A DNA stretch of 64,000 nt. Source: Lentzea guizhouensis. GTDB taxonomy: Bacteria > Actinomycetota > Actinomycetes > Mycobacteriales > Pseudonocardiaceae. The DNA lies in contig NZ_CP016793.1 in NCBI RefSeq assembly GCF_001701025.1, positions 372,001 through 436,000 of the forward strand. The letters run 5' to 3'. The notes beneath the pieces are model-generated. The model had not been told where the DNA came from, did no database searches, and worked only from the letters and a program-made list of their open reading frames with translations. Of this stretch, positions 62,856 through 64,000 are shown piece after piece. Position 1 is the stretch's first letter, and the number at the start of each line of letters is the position of its first letter. The translations under genes and the position numbers were made by a program.

Positions 62856-63356
62856 GTGGAAGTCACGTTCGACGCTGAAGATCCCTCCGCGCTGGCGGCG
62901 TTCTGGTCCGAGTTCGCGGGTGACGAGATCGAGCTGACGTTCGTGTGGAGCGACGCGCCGAAGATCGAGAAGAACCGGGTGCACCTCGACCTGGCGTCGA
63001 CCTCGCCGGAGAACCAGGCGGACATCGTGGCGCGGGCGCTGGAGCTCGGCGCCGAGCACGCCGACGTCGGGCAGCGCGACGTGCCGTGGGTGGTGCTGCG
63101 GGACCCGCAGGGCAACGAGTTCTGCGTCCTCGAACCCAGGCCCGAGTACACCGGGGTGGTCGCGGCGGTGGTGGTCGACGCGCGTGACCCGCTCGCGGCG
63201 GCTCAGGCGACCGGGCACCCGGTGGTGCGCAGCGGTGACGGGTTCGCCTCGGTGCGGCCGGAAGCCGGCGGGCCGTGGCTGGAGTTCGTGCGCACCGACG
63301 ACGCCGACCCGTTCGCGAACCGCGTCCGCGTGCGGTGGGCGGCACCGGTGGTGTGA
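62856..63356 (+). CDS. VOC/glyoxalase-like protein
   Basis: A 166-residue protein with two beta-alpha-beta-beta-beta units of the vicinal oxygen chelate superfamily. The first (1-90) has RVHLDLAS, then DVPWVVLRDPQGNEFCVLEP; the second (about 97-166) has VVAAVVVDARDPLAAAQATGH and GGPWLEFV. The metal ligands (His in HLDL, Glu in NEFCVLEP) are partly present. Activity unknown. GTG 62856 is the likely start, 24 bases from the divergent phoD start, so both promoters are very close and the mRNAs may be leaderless. Confidence 0.8.
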   Translation: MEVTFDAEDPSALAAFWSEFAGDEIELTFVWSDAPKIEKNRVHLDLASTSPENQADIVARALELGAEHADVGQRDVPWVVLRDPQGNEFCVLEPRPEYTGVVAAVVVDARDPLAAAQATGHPVVRSGDGFASVRPEAGGPWLEFVRTDDADPFANRVRVRWAAPVV

Positions 63357-63363
63357 CCGGGTT

Positions 63364-64000
63364 TCAGACCTCGGCGGACAGCCCTGCCAGCGCGGCAGGT
63401 CCCCAGCCGGTCGGGTCGTCGCCGGGAGGGACCATCGCCAGTGCGTGCCAGAGCAGCAGGACGTCCCACCAGCCCGCCTCGTCCGGGGTCAGCGGGCGCA
63501 CGGACTCGTAGCCGCGGCGGAACTCCGCGTGGACCTCGGCCGGTACCGGGCCCCAGTCGCGGAACCGGGTGCCGAGCAGGACGGCCGACCGGGTGAGCTC
63601 GACGACCCGGTGGTCGAACCGGGCCTCCTCGAAGTCGAGGACCGCGACGACCTCGGTTCCGGCGCACAGCACGTTGGCGGCACGGAAGTCGTGGTGACCG
63701 AGCTGCGTCGGCAACCGGCCGGGTGGCGTGCCGGCGAGCAACCGGCGCAGGGTGTCGCGGGCAGGTGCTGTGCCCTGTCGAGCCAGTCGGTGATCCGGAC
63801 CGGCAACGGGCGCGGCCGCTCGGCGAGTGCGGCGACCTCGTCGGCGGCGGGGTAGGTGGCGAGCGCGTCCTGCAACCGGGCCAGCGTCGCGCCGGCAGCT
63901 CGCACCTCGGCGGGATCGGTGGTGTCGAGCAGGTCCCCCGCGATCTCGCGTTGCAGACCGATCGACGTGCCGTCGACCTCGACCTGCCGCCGGCCGTCCA
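63364..64000 (-). pseudogene. Aminoglycoside-phosphotransferase-like protein, frameshifted and cut by window end
   Basis: A kinase-fold phosphotransferase of the APH/choline kinase family. The C-terminal lobe shows the catalytic loop LGHHDFRAANVL (Asp and Asn) and the metal loop VLDFEEA. The upstream part (VEVDGTSIGLQREIAGDLL to RITDWLDRAQHL) is in a different frame. The switch lies near 63760, where CACCTGCCCGCG would need one more base to read HLARDTLRRLLAG. As in lhr and the LAL gene, a single lost base is suspected. The 5' end lies beyond 64000. Substrate unknown. Confidence 0.75.

Overview
The window is about 70% G+C by eye and reads as the chromosome of a mycelial actinomycete, most likely a member of the Pseudonocardiales (Lentzea/Saccharothrix/Amycolatopsis type). 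Supporting signs are many GTG starts and 4-base start/stop overlaps, mycothiol-type enzymes, actinobacterial SOS boxes (TCGAAC-N4-GTTCGA), a PafBC-type recA promoter, and a gene order that follows Mycobacterium tuberculosis Rv2718c-Rv2738c: nrdR, chiZ-like, lexA, hflX, dapF, miaA, DUF349, miaB, recX, recA, DUF3046. The species assignment is inference; the gene order is seen.

Layout. Bases 1-5531 hold an HNH nuclease, the B12-dependent ribonucleotide reductase nrdJ with its repressor nrdR, and the divergent chiZ-like/lexA pair with two SOS boxes. Bases 5506-8146 are an accessory patch: a regulator, a P450 and a split membrane gene. Bases 8147-19248 are the hflX, MFS/SMP-30, dapF, miaA, DUF349 and miaB block. 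Bases 19410-22510 hold a TAXI lipoprotein and a two-component system, followed by the glutamate uptake operon gluABCD (22646-25929) and a second NarL-type two-component pair. Bases 27973-31361 encode an Sdh1-type succinate dehydrogenase. Bases 31965-35003 hold the Entner-Doudoroff pair edd/eda, separated by a repeat-rich 534-base gap. Next come a frameshifted LuxR/ATPase regulator, an ECF sigma/anti-sigma operon divergent from a tandem DUF4142 protein, and an RNA end-healing and sealing operon (HD-Pnk plus RNA ligase, 40896-42789). Two exported proteins and a MarR regulator lead into recX/recA (46688-48252). Beyond recA are DUF3046, an MFS protein, a membrane-anchored Hsp70-like protein and the helicase lhr. 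After a gene-poor 0.8 kb come GntR/acdS (ACC deaminase, often found in plant-associated strains), a GNAT, YbaK, an SOS-controlled HEPN/mycothiol-enzyme operon, phoD, a VOC protein and a truncated phosphotransferase.

DNA damage and nucleic-acid repair is the strongest theme. lexA, the chiZ-like gene, recA and the HEPN operon carry SOS boxes. recA and lhr share a LexA-independent RecA_NDp/PafBC-type promoter. A two-gene RNA repair operon is added to this. Three non-coding signals also stand out. The first is a four-copy dispersed inverted-repeat element with compensatory arm changes. The second is a strong excess of the octamer GATATATC, twice forming terminator-like hairpins at convergent gene ends. 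The third is a structured leader between an SOS box and its gene. Several genes (lhr three times, the LuxR/ATPase gene, the terminal phosphotransferase) look interrupted by loss of single bases in G/C tracts, so sequencing error must be excluded. No tRNA, rRNA, IS element, CRISPR array or replication origin was seen.
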